From: an uncultured Comamonadaceae bacterium
Lineage (GTDB): Bacteria > Pseudomonadota > Gammaproteobacteria > Burkholderiales > Burkholderiaceae
Length of the DNA stretch: 32,640 bases
Reading direction: 5' to 3'
Assembly (NCBI GenBank): GCA_946482595.1
Contig: CAMLSD010000057.1
Location: 1 to 32,640, forward strand
The notes beneath the pieces were generated by a model. That model made no database searches. It was not told the DNA's origin and was given only the letters and a program-made list of their open reading frames with translations. Shown piece by piece: positions 15,188 through 23,169 of the stretch. How positions within the stretch are numbered: position 1 is the stretch's first letter; every line of letters begins with the position of its first letter. Made by a program: the position numbers and the translations under genes.

Positions 15188-15588
15188 GTCGGGCTTTCGG
15201 AACGTGTGCTGCTCAGGAACTGCTCGAGGATGATGCAGGCGGCACCGGCATCGGCGTCGACTGCCCCGCGGGCCTGGGCCTCGGTGGTCGTGTAGCGCTC
15301 GTCCACCTCACGCACCGGGAGTCCGAAACGGCCATGCAGTTGCCGCCCGAATCGACGGGCCCGTGCGGTGTTGTCATGCGCCGCACCATCGGGGTGAAAG
15401 GGTACGCCGATCACCAGCGCATCGGGTTGCCATTCGGCAATCAAGCGGCCGATGGCCTCGAAGCGCGCCTCGCCTTCGGCCGCGATGGTACGCAGCGGCT
15501 GTGGCGTGGCCGTGACGGTGTTGGCCGTGGCCACACCCACACGACGCTGCCCGTAGTCGAACGCCAGGTAGGAGCGCGCGGGTGTCAT
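15184..15588 (-). CDS. ruvX: Putative pre-16S rRNA nuclease / RuvC-like resolvase YqgF
   Basis: A 134-residue RNase H-fold nuclease of the YqgF/RuvX family, implicated in 16S rRNA 5'-end maturation and formerly called a Holliday junction resolvase. YLAFDYGQRRVGVATAN holds the first catalytic Asp. LVIGVPFHPDGAAHDNTARARRF is the family core (usually GLPLNMDGT), here slightly altered. VREVDERYTTTEAQ carries the Glu, and DAGAACIILEQFL the last Asp. All catalytic acids are therefore present. It starts with ATG at 15588, 67 nt after yqgE, and overlaps pyrR by 4 bp. yqgE-ruvX-pyrR-pyrB is a conserved order in beta- and gammaproteobacteria. Confidence 0.94.
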   Translation of the reverse strand: MTPARSYLAFDYGQRRVGVATANTVTATPQPLRTIAAEGEARFEAIGRLIAEWQPDALVIGVPFHPDGAAHDNTARARRFGRQLHGRFGLPVREVDERYTTTEAQARGAVDADAGAACIILEQFLSSTRSESPT

Positions 15589-15655
15589 CGTGCACCACCG
15601 TGCAGGTCGTGCACTGCCCTGCCCCGCCCGCGGTGGCGAGGTGGCCGGCCCTGCG

Positions 15656-16237
15656 TCATGCGTGCCCCGCGTCCTGCATCAGCATGCCGGGATCGATGCC
15701 CAGCAGCGACAAGGCACGGTCATAGCGATGTTCAATCGGGGTGTCGAAAATGATAGAAGGCTCTGCCGCGACCGTCAGCCAGCCGTTGCGGGCGATCTCG
15801 TCTTCGAGCTGACCTGCGCTCCAGCCGCTGTAGCCCAGGGTGACCAGCACCTTGCGCGGACCCGCGCCGTGGGACAGGGCCTCGAGCACGTCCTTGCTGG
15901 TGGTCATCTCCAGTCCGCCAGGGATGCGCAGCGACGAGGTGTAGTGACCGCCCTCACCATCAAGCTGCTCGTGCAGCACGAAACCCCGTTCGGTCTGCAC
16001 CGGACCGCCGAAAAACACCGGCTCCTCGGCCAGGTCTTCGCGGTCGAGCGTGAGTTCGACCTTCTCGAACAGGTTGCGCAGCTTGATGTCGATCGGCTTG
16101 TTGATCACCAGCCCCAGCGCACCCTTTTCGGTGTGCTCGCACAGGTAGATCACCGAGCCGGCGAAGTTGTCGTCGGCCATGCCCGGCATGGCGATCAGGA
16201 ACTGGTTGGTGAGATTGATGCTTTCGTGCGCGGACAT
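15656..16237 (-). CDS. yqgE: UPF0301 protein YqgE/AlgH
   Basis: A 193-residue member of UPF0301 (YqgE/AlgH). AlgH was linked to alginate gene expression in Pseudomonas, but the molecular role is unknown. Motifs are NLTNQFLIAMPGMADDNFAGSV at the start, YLCEHTEKGALGLVINKPI, FFGGPVQTERGFVLH, and LGYSGWSAGQLEDEIARNGWL near residue 150, all diagnostic. The length is standard. The start is the only suitable ATG (16237), with AGAGGA upstream at a slightly long spacing. It is the first gene of the yqgE-ruvX-pyrR-pyrB-pyrC'-plsC run and is divergent from phrB, 34 bp away. Confidence 0.95.
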   Translation of the reverse strand: MSAHESINLTNQFLIAMPGMADDNFAGSVIYLCEHTEKGALGLVINKPIDIKLRNLFEKVELTLDREDLAEEPVFFGGPVQTERGFVLHEQLDGEGGHYTSSLRIPGGLEMTTSKDVLEALSHGAGPRKVLVTLGYSGWSAGQLEDEIARNGWLTVAAEPSIIFDTPIEHRYDRALSLLGIDPGMLMQDAGHA

Positions 16238-16271
16238 GCATGAATTCTATTCCTCTGCCACCATCGCACCC

Positions 16272-17804
16272 ATGGAGAAAATCCTCGATTCGGCCCTGGT
16301 CTGGTTCCGCCGCGACCTGCGCAGCCATGACCACGCGGCGCTCTATCACGCGCTCAAGGCCGCGCGCCGGGTGTGGTGCGTGTTCGTGTTCGACACCGCC
16401 ATCCTCGATGAGCTGCCCCGTGTGGACCGGCGGGTGGAATTCATCCGCGAGTCGCTGGTGGAACTGGACGCGGCCTTGCAGGCGCTGGGCGAGTCGCATG
16501 GCCACCACGGCACCGGCCTGATCGTGTGCCATGGCGAGGCCGTGGCCGAGGTCACCGCGCTGGCACGTGAACTGCACGTGCAGGCCGTCTACACCAACCA
16601 CGACTACGAACCCGCGGCCCGCGCCCGGGATGCCCGTGCACGGGGCACGCTGGCCGAGGCCGGCATTGCCCTGCACACGGCCAAGGACCAGGTCATCTTC
16701 GAGACCGACGAGGTGCTCACCGGCGCGGGCACGGCCTACGGGGTGTTCACGCCCTACCGCAATGCGTGGCAGAAGAAGCTCGCGCCCTACTACGTCAAGG
16801 CCTACCCGGTGGCCCGCTACGCTGCGGCACTCGCACCACGGCCGGCGCAACGGATGCGGCCGGTGCCGACGCTGGAGGACATCGGTTTCAGCCCGAGCAA
16901 CCTGCGCGAGCTGAAGATCCCCACCGGCATGAGCGGCGCCCAGGGGCTGCTGGAGGACTTCATCGAACGCATCGACCGCTATGCCGACACGCGCGACTTT
17001 CCTGCGGTGAAGGGGCCGAGCTACCTGTCGGTCCACCTGCGCTTCGGCACGGTGTCGATCCGCCATCTGGTGCGCGAGGCCTGGGACCGTGCCCGCGCGG
17101 GCTCACGCGGTGCCGAGGTCTGGCTGTCCGAGCTGGTGTGGCGCGACTTCTATCACCAGATCCTGCATCACCATCCGCATGTGGTGGAGCGCAGCTACAA
17201 GCCCGAGTACGACCAGATCCGCTGGGAGCACGGCAAGCCCGCGCAGGCGCTGTTCGAGGCCTGGTGCGAGGGGCGCACCGGCTACCCGCTGGTGGACGCG
17301 GCGATGCTGCAGATCAACCAGACCGGCTACATGCACAACCGGCTGCGCATGGTGGTGGCCAGCTTCCTGGTGAAGGACCTGGGCATCGACTGGCGCTGGG
17401 GCGAGCGCTACTTTGCCCGGCACCTGAACGACTTTGATCTCGCCGCCAACAATGGCGGCTGGCAATGGGCATCGTCCAGCGGCTGCGACGCGCAGCCCTA
17501 CTTCCGCATCTTCAACCCGGTCAGCCAGAGCGAGAAGTTCGACGCCTCGGGCAAGTTCATCCGGCGCTACCTGCCCCAGCTGGCCGCATTGAGCGACCGC
17601 TCGATCCATGCCCCGTGGCTGGCCGGGCCGGCCGAACTGCAGGCCGCCGGGGTGGAGCTCGGCCGCAACTATCCGGCGCCGATCGTGCAGCACGACCAGG
17701 CGCGCCAGCGCACGCTGGAGCGTTATGCGGTGGTCAAGTCGCCTGGCAAGACACCGGCGAAGGACGCCCCGGGGTCATCACGCAAGACGGCCGACAACCC
17801 CTGA
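16272..17804 (+). CDS. phrB: Deoxyribodipyrimidine photolyase (class I, CPD)
   Basis: Light-driven repair enzyme that splits cyclobutane pyrimidine dimers using FAD and an antenna cofactor. The 510-residue protein opens with ALVWFRRDLRSHDHAAL, the antenna-domain signature. The FAD domain has YLSVHLRFGTVSIRHL, WLSELVWRDFYHQILHHHP, TGYPLVDAAMLQINQTGYMHNRLRM and DLAANNGGWQWASSSGCDAQPYFR, which is the NGGWQW...G(T/C)DAxPYFR block of class I photolyases. The C terminus adds a basic tail of about 30 residues. I choose ATG 16272 (MEKILDSALVWFRR); an ATG at 16236 would add 12 residues and start within the yqgE start region. No strong ribosome-binding site is seen for either. It is divergent from yqgE and convergent with the hydrolase gene, 10 bp away. 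Confidence 0.96.
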   Translation: MEKILDSALVWFRRDLRSHDHAALYHALKAARRVWCVFVFDTAILDELPRVDRRVEFIRESLVELDAALQALGESHGHHGTGLIVCHGEAVAEVTALARELHVQAVYTNHDYEPAARARDARARGTLAEAGIALHTAKDQVIFETDEVLTGAGTAYGVFTPYRNAWQKKLAPYYVKAYPVARYAAALAPRPAQRMRPVPTLEDIGFSPSNLRELKIPTGMSGAQGLLEDFIERIDRYADTRDFPAVKGPSYLSVHLRFGTVSIRHLVREAWDRARAGSRGAEVWLSELVWRDFYHQILHHHPHVVERSYKPEYDQIRWEHGKPAQALFEAWCEGRTGYPLVDAAMLQINQTGYMHNRLRMVVASFLVKDLGIDWRWGERYFARHLNDFDLAANNGGWQWASSSGCDAQPYFRIFNPVSQSEKFDASGKFIRRYLPQLAALSDRSIHAPWLAGPAELQAAGVELGRNYPAPIVQHDQARQRTLERYAVVKSPGKTPAKDAPGSSRKTADNP

Positions 17805-17814
17805 CGATCAAGCC

Positions 17815-18792
17815 TCAACCGCCCGCGGCCTCGAAGCGGGCAACGATGTCGCGCCAGCGGGTGCTCCAGTGGGTGAGCCCGCTGGCGTCGCCTTCGAACA
17901 CATTGCGGAAGAACGCGAGCGCCAGCTCCCGTGTGGCGGACTTCACCCGCGGGTTCAGCCCGGCGCCGCCGGTGCCGGCCCGGTCAGTGAAGATGCTGTG
18001 TGACCCACCCTCGAACATCGCCAGCAGCTTGCGCGGCCCGCCGATGTGCTCGTACACGGCCACCCGGTCGCTGGCGGCCGAGTAGTAGCCCGGAATGCGG
18101 ATCACGTCTTCGGTGGCGGTAATGTGCAGGGTAGGCACCTCGACATGGCGCAGGATGGCCGCGGTGTCGCTTTCACCATAAAACGGTGGCGCCGAGATGA
18201 GCACGGCCGCCGCGATGCGCGGGTCACGCAGGTCCAGCGCCTGGCCGTCACGCTCGACACGCGCCCCGATGGCCAGCAGCGTGGTGTTGGCGCCATAGGA
18301 ATGGCCGGCCGCCACGATGCGCAGGGCGTCGATGCGTTCGCCCAGCGGGCTGGCCAACAGGTGGTCGAGCGCAAAGCGCAGGTCGTGCACGCGGTCCAGG
18401 GCCTCGGCCTCGCGGGCGGCATTCTGCAGGCGGCCGACCAGGCTGAAGACATTGCCGCTCCACAGGCTGCGGTCGCTGCCGACGTGCTGCAGGTGCAGGC
18501 TGGCATAGCCATGCGACGCCCAGTGGCTGCCCAGGTAGCTGTAGCCGCGCCGCGAGCCCCCAATGCCGTGCGAGAACACCACCAGCGGCACCCTCGCGTC
18601 GGCCGCCAGCCCGGCCGGCCAGTACAGGCGCACCGGCACAGGCCGCTGGCGACGCGGGTCGAGCCAGTCGAAGTCATTGACCTCGAAGGGCTCGGTGTCG
18701 CCCTGGGCCCAGACCGACCAGGGGGTGGCTGCGGCCAGCGCGGCCAGGGCCAACGTGGAACAGGCGCGGCGGCGTGACAGTGAAACCGTCAT
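17815..18792 (-). CDS. Exported alpha/beta hydrolase, last gene of the efflux operon
   Basis: A 325-residue serine hydrolase of the dienelactone hydrolase / platelet-activating-factor acetylhydrolase-like group. The N terminus MTVSLSRRRACSTLALAAL ends in VWAQG, an export signal with RRR, compatible with Tat or Sec, so it should act in the periplasm. VPLVVFSHGIGGSRRGY forms the oxyanion region, GHSYGAN the nucleophile elbow with the catalytic Ser, ITATEDVIRIPG a likely Asp, and FEGGSHSIF the His. The start at 18792 is fixed by AAGGAG at 18800-18805 and a 4-bp ATGA overlap with the pump stop; the frame is open further upstream. The substrate is unknown. Tight coupling to the pump suggests it acts on something the pump exports. 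Confidence 0.85.
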   Translation of the reverse strand: MTVSLSRRRACSTLALAALAAATPWSVWAQGDTEPFEVNDFDWLDPRRQRPVPVRLYWPAGLAADARVPLVVFSHGIGGSRRGYSYLGSHWASHGYASLHLQHVGSDRSLWSGNVFSLVGRLQNAAREAEALDRVHDLRFALDHLLASPLGERIDALRIVAAGHSYGANTTLLAIGARVERDGQALDLRDPRIAAAVLISAPPFYGESDTAAILRHVEVPTLHITATEDVIRIPGYYSAASDRVAVYEHIGGPRKLLAMFEGGSHSIFTDRAGTGGAGLNPRVKSATRELALAFFRNVFEGDASGLTHWSTRWRDIVARFEAAGG

Positions 18793-21700
18793 CGGGCATC
18801 TCCTTGGGCGGGTGAACCGGGGGCCAGCGTGGGCAGCGCTGCGGCTGATGCGGCTGATGCGGCTGATGCGGCCGGGGCTGACGGGCGGTTGCGGCGCATC
18901 CTGCGCCACAACCACTGGACCAGGTCATCGACAAACGTGAACACCACCGGAATGACCAGCAGGCTCAGGAAGGTCGAGGTGATCAGGCCACCGATCACGA
19001 CGATCGCCATCGGGGCACGGAAGCTCGGGTCCACGCCGATGCCCAGTGCAATGGGCATCATGCCGGCGCCCATCGCGATGGTGGTCATCACGATGGGGCG
19101 GGCACGCTTGCGGCAGGCGTCCATCAAGGCCTCCCAGCGGTCGAGCCCGTGGTCGCGGCGGGCCAGGATCACGTAGTCGATCAGCAGGATGGAGTTCTTG
19201 GTGGCAATGCCCATCAGCATGATCAGCCCGATCATCGAGGGCATGGACAAGGCGCTGTTGGTGATGAACAGTGCCAGGAACGCCCCGGGGATCGACAGCA
19301 CCAGCGCCACCAGGATGGTCGCGGGCTGGACGAAGTCCTTGAACAGCAGGACCAGCACGATGTAGATGCAGGCCACGCCGGTCAGCATCGCCAGGCCGAA
19401 ACTCTCGAACAGCTCCCCCATGGCCTCGGCGTCGCCCACCGAGGTCTGGATCACGCCCGGCGGCAGGTTGCTCAGGCTGGGCAGCGCCAGCGCCCGGGCC
19501 TCGACCTCGCCCAGCGGCTGCTGGTTGAGCTCGATCTCGAAGTTGACGTTGCGCAGGCGGTCGTAGCGGGCGATCTCGGCCGGGCCGCTTTCGATGGCCA
19601 GGCTGGCCACGTTGGACAGCGGCACCGGACCGCGCGCGCCCGGCACCGGCAGGCGTGCCAGCAGGTCGAGGTCCTGGCGCGCGTCGTCCTTGAGCTTCAC
19701 GACCACCGGCACCTGACGCTGGCTCAGGTTGAGCTTGGCCAGACCCTGGTCATAGTCGCCGGCCGTGGCGATGCGCAGCGTGTCGGCAATGGCCGAGGAG
19801 GTCACGCCCAGGTCGGCCGCACGGGCGAAGTCGGGCCGCACGATCAGCTCGGGTCGCACCAGGCTCGCCGTGGAGGTGACCGCACCGATGCCCGGCAGCG
19901 TGCGCAGTTCGCGTTCGACCTTGGCGGCATGTTCGGCCAGCACGCGGCCGTCCTCACCCGCCAGCACGAGCACGTACTTCTCGCTCGACGCCCCCAGGCC
20001 GACCTTCACGCGCGCGCCCGGCAGCACGGTCAGCGCCTGGCGGAACTGGTCTTCGATGTCCTGTTTGCTCAACCCCGGACGGTCCGAACGGTGCGTCATG
20101 TTGATGGTCAGCACCGCCTTGCGCACATCGGCCGCGCCGGCCGGCGCAAACGGGTCGGAGCCGGCGCTGCCGCCGCCGATCGCGGTGTAGACCATCTTGA
20201 CGTGCGGGTTCTTCTGGACGATCTCGCGGGCCTGCTCGGCCAGCGTGTAGGTCTCCTTGAAGGTGCTGCCCGGTGGCAGGGTCACGGTGACCTGGGTCTG
20301 CGACAGGTCGTCGGGCGGGATGAAGCCGGTGGGCAGCAGCGGCACCAGCGCAAACGAGCCGAAGAAGAACACCGCCGTGGCCAGCAGCGTCCACCAGCGA
20401 TGCTGCAGGCACCAGCGGGCCCAGCCCAGGTAGGTCACGATCCAGCGGGGTTCGCGTTCTTCATGCACCAGCGGCTTGAGGATGTAGGCCGCCATCATCG
20501 GCGTGAGCATGCGCGCCACGACCAGTGAAAAGAACACGGCGATCGCCGCCGTCCAGCCGAACTGCACGAAAAACTTGCCGGCCACGCCGCTCATGAAGGC
20601 GGTAGGCAGGAACACCGCGATCAGCGTGAAGGTCGTGGCGATGACCGCCAGGCCGATCTCGTCGGCCGCTTCCATCGCCGCCTCGTAGGGGGTCTTGCCC
20701 ATGCGCAGGTGGCGCATGATGTTCTCGATCTCGACGATCGCATCGTCGACCAGGATGCCCACCACCAGCGACAGGCTGAGCAGCGTCACGACATTGATCG
20801 TGAAGCCGAACCAGTGCATCAGCGCAAACGCCGGAATGGCCGACAGGGGCAGCGCCGTGGCCGACACGAAGGTGGCCCGCCAGTCGCGCAGGAACAGCCA
20901 GACCACGAGCACGGCCAGCGCCGCGCCTTCGTACAGCAGGTACAGCGAGCCGTCGTAGTTCTCCTGCACCGGATCGACAAAGTTGAAGGCCTCGGTGACG
21001 GTGATCTCGGGGTGTTCGGCCTTGAGCTTGTCGAGCGCGGCGCGCACCCCGTCGGTCACGTCGATCTCGCCGGCGCCACGCGAGCGCACGATCTCGAAAC
21101 CCACGACCGGCTTGCCGTCGAGCAGCGCAGCCGAACGACGCTCGGCCACGGTGTCGCTGACACGGGCCACCTGATCGAGCCGCACGCGACGCCCGTCGCT
21201 CAGCGTGATTTCCAGGGCGGCCAGCTCCTCGGCCGAGGCCACGGTCGCGATGGTGCGCACCGACTGTTCGGCGCCGCCCACATCGGCCCGCCCACCCGAG
21301 GCTTCCTGCTGGATCTGCCGTAGCTGGCGCGAGATGTCGGCTGCGGTGGCATTGAGCGCCAGCAGGCGCGCCGGGTCGAGTTCGACCCGCACCTCCCGCG
21401 TCACGCCGCCCACGCGGGTGACCTGGCCCACGCCCGGCACGGCCAGCATGCGCTTGGTGACCTGGTTGTCGACAAACCAGCTCAGCGCCTCGTCGTCCAT
21501 CCGCTCGGAGGCCACCGTGTAGGTCAGGATCGGTGTGCCGGCCAGGTCGACCTTCTGGATGATCGGGTCGCGCAGGTCGCCCGGCAGGTCGGAGCGCACG
21601 CGGGAGACCGCATCGCGCACGTCGTCGACCGCCTCCTGGGTGGGCTTTTCGAGCCGGAACTCCACCGTCAGCACGGCGGTGCCGTCCTGCAGGTTGGTGT

Positions 21701-21947
21701 AGATGTGCTTGACGCCCTGGATGGTCGCGACCGAGTTCTCGATCTTGCGCGCCACCTCGGTCTCGAGCTGCGACGGCGACGCGCCGGGCAGCGACGCCGT
21801 GATGGTGACCATGGGCAGGTCGATGTCCGGGAAGTTCTGGATCTTCATCGCCCGGAACCCCATCAGGCCCATCAGCGTGAGCATGATGAACAGCAGGATC
21901 GCGGGCGTGGGGTTGCGGATCGACCAGGACGAAACGTTGAAGTTCAT
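18789..21947 (-). CDS. RND multidrug efflux transporter, AcrB/MdtB-type permease
   Basis: Inner-membrane proton-driven pump of the HAE1 branch of the RND superfamily, 1052 residues. It starts NFNVSSWSIRNPTPAILLFI, then has two periplasmic porter regions and twelve transmembrane helices. Proton-relay residues are visible: the Asp pair in GILVDDAIVEIEN (AcrB D407/D408) and the Lys in GIATKNSILLIDYV (AcrB K940). VKHIYTNLQDGTAVLTVEF and LPGASPSQLETEVARKIE are porter-domain blocks. The C-terminal tail is Ala/Ser rich. A TTG at 21968 would add seven residues; ATG 21947 has GGAG seven nt upstream and is preferred. It follows the fusion-protein gene by 17 nt and overlaps the hydrolase by 4 bp. The substrate cannot be deduced. 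Confidence 0.96.
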   Translation of the reverse strand: MNFNVSSWSIRNPTPAILLFIMLTLMGLMGFRAMKIQNFPDIDLPMVTITASLPGASPSQLETEVARKIENSVATIQGVKHIYTNLQDGTAVLTVEFRLEKPTQEAVDDVRDAVSRVRSDLPGDLRDPIIQKVDLAGTPILTYTVASERMDDEALSWFVDNQVTKRMLAVPGVGQVTRVGGVTREVRVELDPARLLALNATAADISRQLRQIQQEASGGRADVGGAEQSVRTIATVASAEELAALEITLSDGRRVRLDQVARVSDTVAERRSAALLDGKPVVGFEIVRSRGAGEIDVTDGVRAALDKLKAEHPEITVTEAFNFVDPVQENYDGSLYLLYEGAALAVLVVWLFLRDWRATFVSATALPLSAIPAFALMHWFGFTINVVTLLSLSLVVGILVDDAIVEIENIMRHLRMGKTPYEAAMEAADEIGLAVIATTFTLIAVFLPTAFMSGVAGKFFVQFGWTAAIAVFFSLVVARMLTPMMAAYILKPLVHEEREPRWIVTYLGWARWCLQHRWWTLLATAVFFFGSFALVPLLPTGFIPPDDLSQTQVTVTLPPGSTFKETYTLAEQAREIVQKNPHVKMVYTAIGGGSAGSDPFAPAGAADVRKAVLTINMTHRSDRPGLSKQDIEDQFRQALTVLPGARVKVGLGASSEKYVLVLAGEDGRVLAEHAAKVERELRTLPGIGAVTSTASLVRPELIVRPDFARAADLGVTSSAIADTLRIATAGDYDQGLAKLNLSQRQVPVVVKLKDDARQDLDLLARLPVPGARGPVPLSNVASLAIESGPAEIARYDRLRNVNFEIELNQQPLGEVEARALALPSLSNLPPGVIQTSVGDAEAMGELFESFGLAMLTGVACIYIVLVLLFKDFVQPATILVALVLSIPGAFLALFITNSALSMPSMIGLIMLMGIATKNSILLIDYVILARRDHGLDRWEALMDACRKRARPIVMTTIAMGAGMMPIALGIGVDPSFRAPMAIVVIGGLITSTFLSLLVIPVVFTFVDDLVQWLWRRMRRNRPSAPAASAASAASAAALPTLAPGSPAQGDAR
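18841..18867. repeat. Three tandem copies of a 9-bp unit in the pump gene tail
   Basis: GCGGCTGAT occurs three times in tandem. On the coding (minus) strand it gives Ala-Ser-Ala repeats in the poorly conserved C-terminal tail of the RND pump. It is in frame, so copy-number change would only alter tail length. Confidence 0.8.
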
Positions 21948-21964
21948 GGGGGCGCTCCGGTCGA

Positions 21965-23164
21965 TCAACGCTGCGCAGGGGTGGCCGCTGCGGCCGTCGC
22001 GGGCGCCGGGGCCTGCACGACACGCACCAGATCACCATCGGCGAGGAAACCGCCGCCGGCCGCCACCACCGGCGCATCGGGCGCCAGGCCACCGGTGATC
22101 TCGATGCGGTCGCCCTGGCGGCGTCCGGTGTTCAGCTTGATCTGGGCGATGCGGGAGTCGGCACCGACCCGGAAGGCATAGCTGAAGCCGTCGCGCAGCA
22201 CCACGGCCGACTGCGGCAGCGTGAGCGCACGGGCGCGGCCGAGCTCGATCTCGCCGCGCGCGAACATGCCGGCACGCGCCGCACTGCCCGCGGCCAGGTC
22301 GACATAGACGATGCCGTTGCGCGTCTGCGGGTCGACCGTCGGCGCGACCGTGCGGACCCGCGCCTGCTCGCGGCTGCCGTCGGCATGCAGCAGCACGGCC
22401 GTCATGCCGGGCTGGATGCGGCCGATGTCGGCGGCCGGCACCTCGGCCCGCCATTCGAGCCGGCCGCCGCGGATCAGGCGAAACAGTTCGCTCCCGGGCT
22501 GGACGATGGAGCCCACCGTGGCGACACGGCCCGAGATGATGCCGTCGTCGGGCGCCACGATACGGGTCTGGCTCAGGCGCAGCTCATCGGCCTTCGTGCG
22601 GGCGGTCTGGGCCTCGACGCGGGCGCGAGCCGTCTGCTCGGCGGTCAGGTACTGGTTGATCTGCTGCGCGCTGATCGCGCCCGTGGTCTGCAGCTGGCGG
22701 GCCCGTTCGGCATTGGCCTGCGCCTCCGCCAGCGCGGCACGAGCCTCGGCCAGTGCGGCCCGGGTCTGGGCGAGTTCGGCCTGGACGGTGTCAGCCGACA
22801 GGCGCGCGAGCACCTGGCCGCGCCGCACGCGGTCACCCACATTGACGAGCACCTCGGTCAGGCGCAGGCCGCTCAGCTCGGCACCGACCACTGCCTCCTG
22901 CCAGGCTGCCACGCTGCCATTGGCACCCAGCATGATCGGCCATTCGTCCTGGCGCGCCTGGGTGGTGGTGACGGTGAGCGCCGGCTTGGCGGTGGTGGCA
23001 GCGGCGCCAGGCGCGCTGCCGGCCGCGGCCGGTGCGTCGGCCGCCTGGGCATCCGCCTGGCTGCTGTTCACCAGCACCCACAGGCCTGCGGCGCCGAGCA
23101 CAGCGACAGCGGCCAATGCGACGAGCTTCATGGGCGTCGCGCGCCCGCTCAGGGTCTTGGACAT
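21965..23164 (-). CDS. RND efflux membrane-fusion (periplasmic adaptor) protein
   Basis: Periplasmic adaptor linking the RND pump to the outer-membrane channel, 399 residues. An N-terminal hydrophobic anchor (about 12-32) is followed by an Ala/Pro-rich linker (about 35-65). The lipoyl half-motif is VVGAELSGLRLTEVLVNVGDRVRRGQVLARL, then an alpha-helical hairpin with heptads (LAQTRAALAEARAALAEAQA onward), the returning lipoyl half TRIVAPDDGIISGRVATVGSIVQPG, and a beta-barrel domain with IRGGRLEWRAEVPAADIGRIQPGM. The start ATG at 23164 has CAAGGTG upstream. The frame stays open far upstream but that sequence belongs to the neighbouring gene on another frame. It lies 5 nt after the outer-membrane gene and 17 nt before the pump gene. 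Confidence 0.95.
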   Translation of the reverse strand: MSKTLSGRATPMKLVALAAVAVLGAAGLWVLVNSSQADAQAADAPAAAGSAPGAAATTAKPALTVTTTQARQDEWPIMLGANGSVAAWQEAVVGAELSGLRLTEVLVNVGDRVRRGQVLARLSADTVQAELAQTRAALAEARAALAEAQANAERARQLQTTGAISAQQINQYLTAEQTARARVEAQTARTKADELRLSQTRIVAPDDGIISGRVATVGSIVQPGSELFRLIRGGRLEWRAEVPAADIGRIQPGMTAVLLHADGSREQARVRTVAPTVDPQTRNGIVYVDLAAGSAARAGMFARGEIELGRARALTLPQSAVVLRDGFSYAFRVGADSRIAQIKLNTGRRQGDRIEITGGLAPDAPVVAAGGGFLADGDLVRVVQAPAPATAAAATPAQR

Positions 23165-23169
23165 CGGGT

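Noticed and set aside
12597..15295. Long plus-strand open frames across pyrC', pyrB and pyrR
   Set aside because: Low-complexity Ala/Arg/Gly/His translations without family motifs, opposite clear pyrimidine genes; shadow frames caused by GC-rich third positions.
18841..18867. Considered as a start of a CRISPR or a regulatory repeat array
   Set aside because: Only three 9-bp units without spacers, inside coding sequence and in frame.
21948..21968. TTG start adding seven residues to the RND pump
   Set aside because: The ATG at 21947 has a well-spaced GGAG, and the protein then begins in the usual way for this family.
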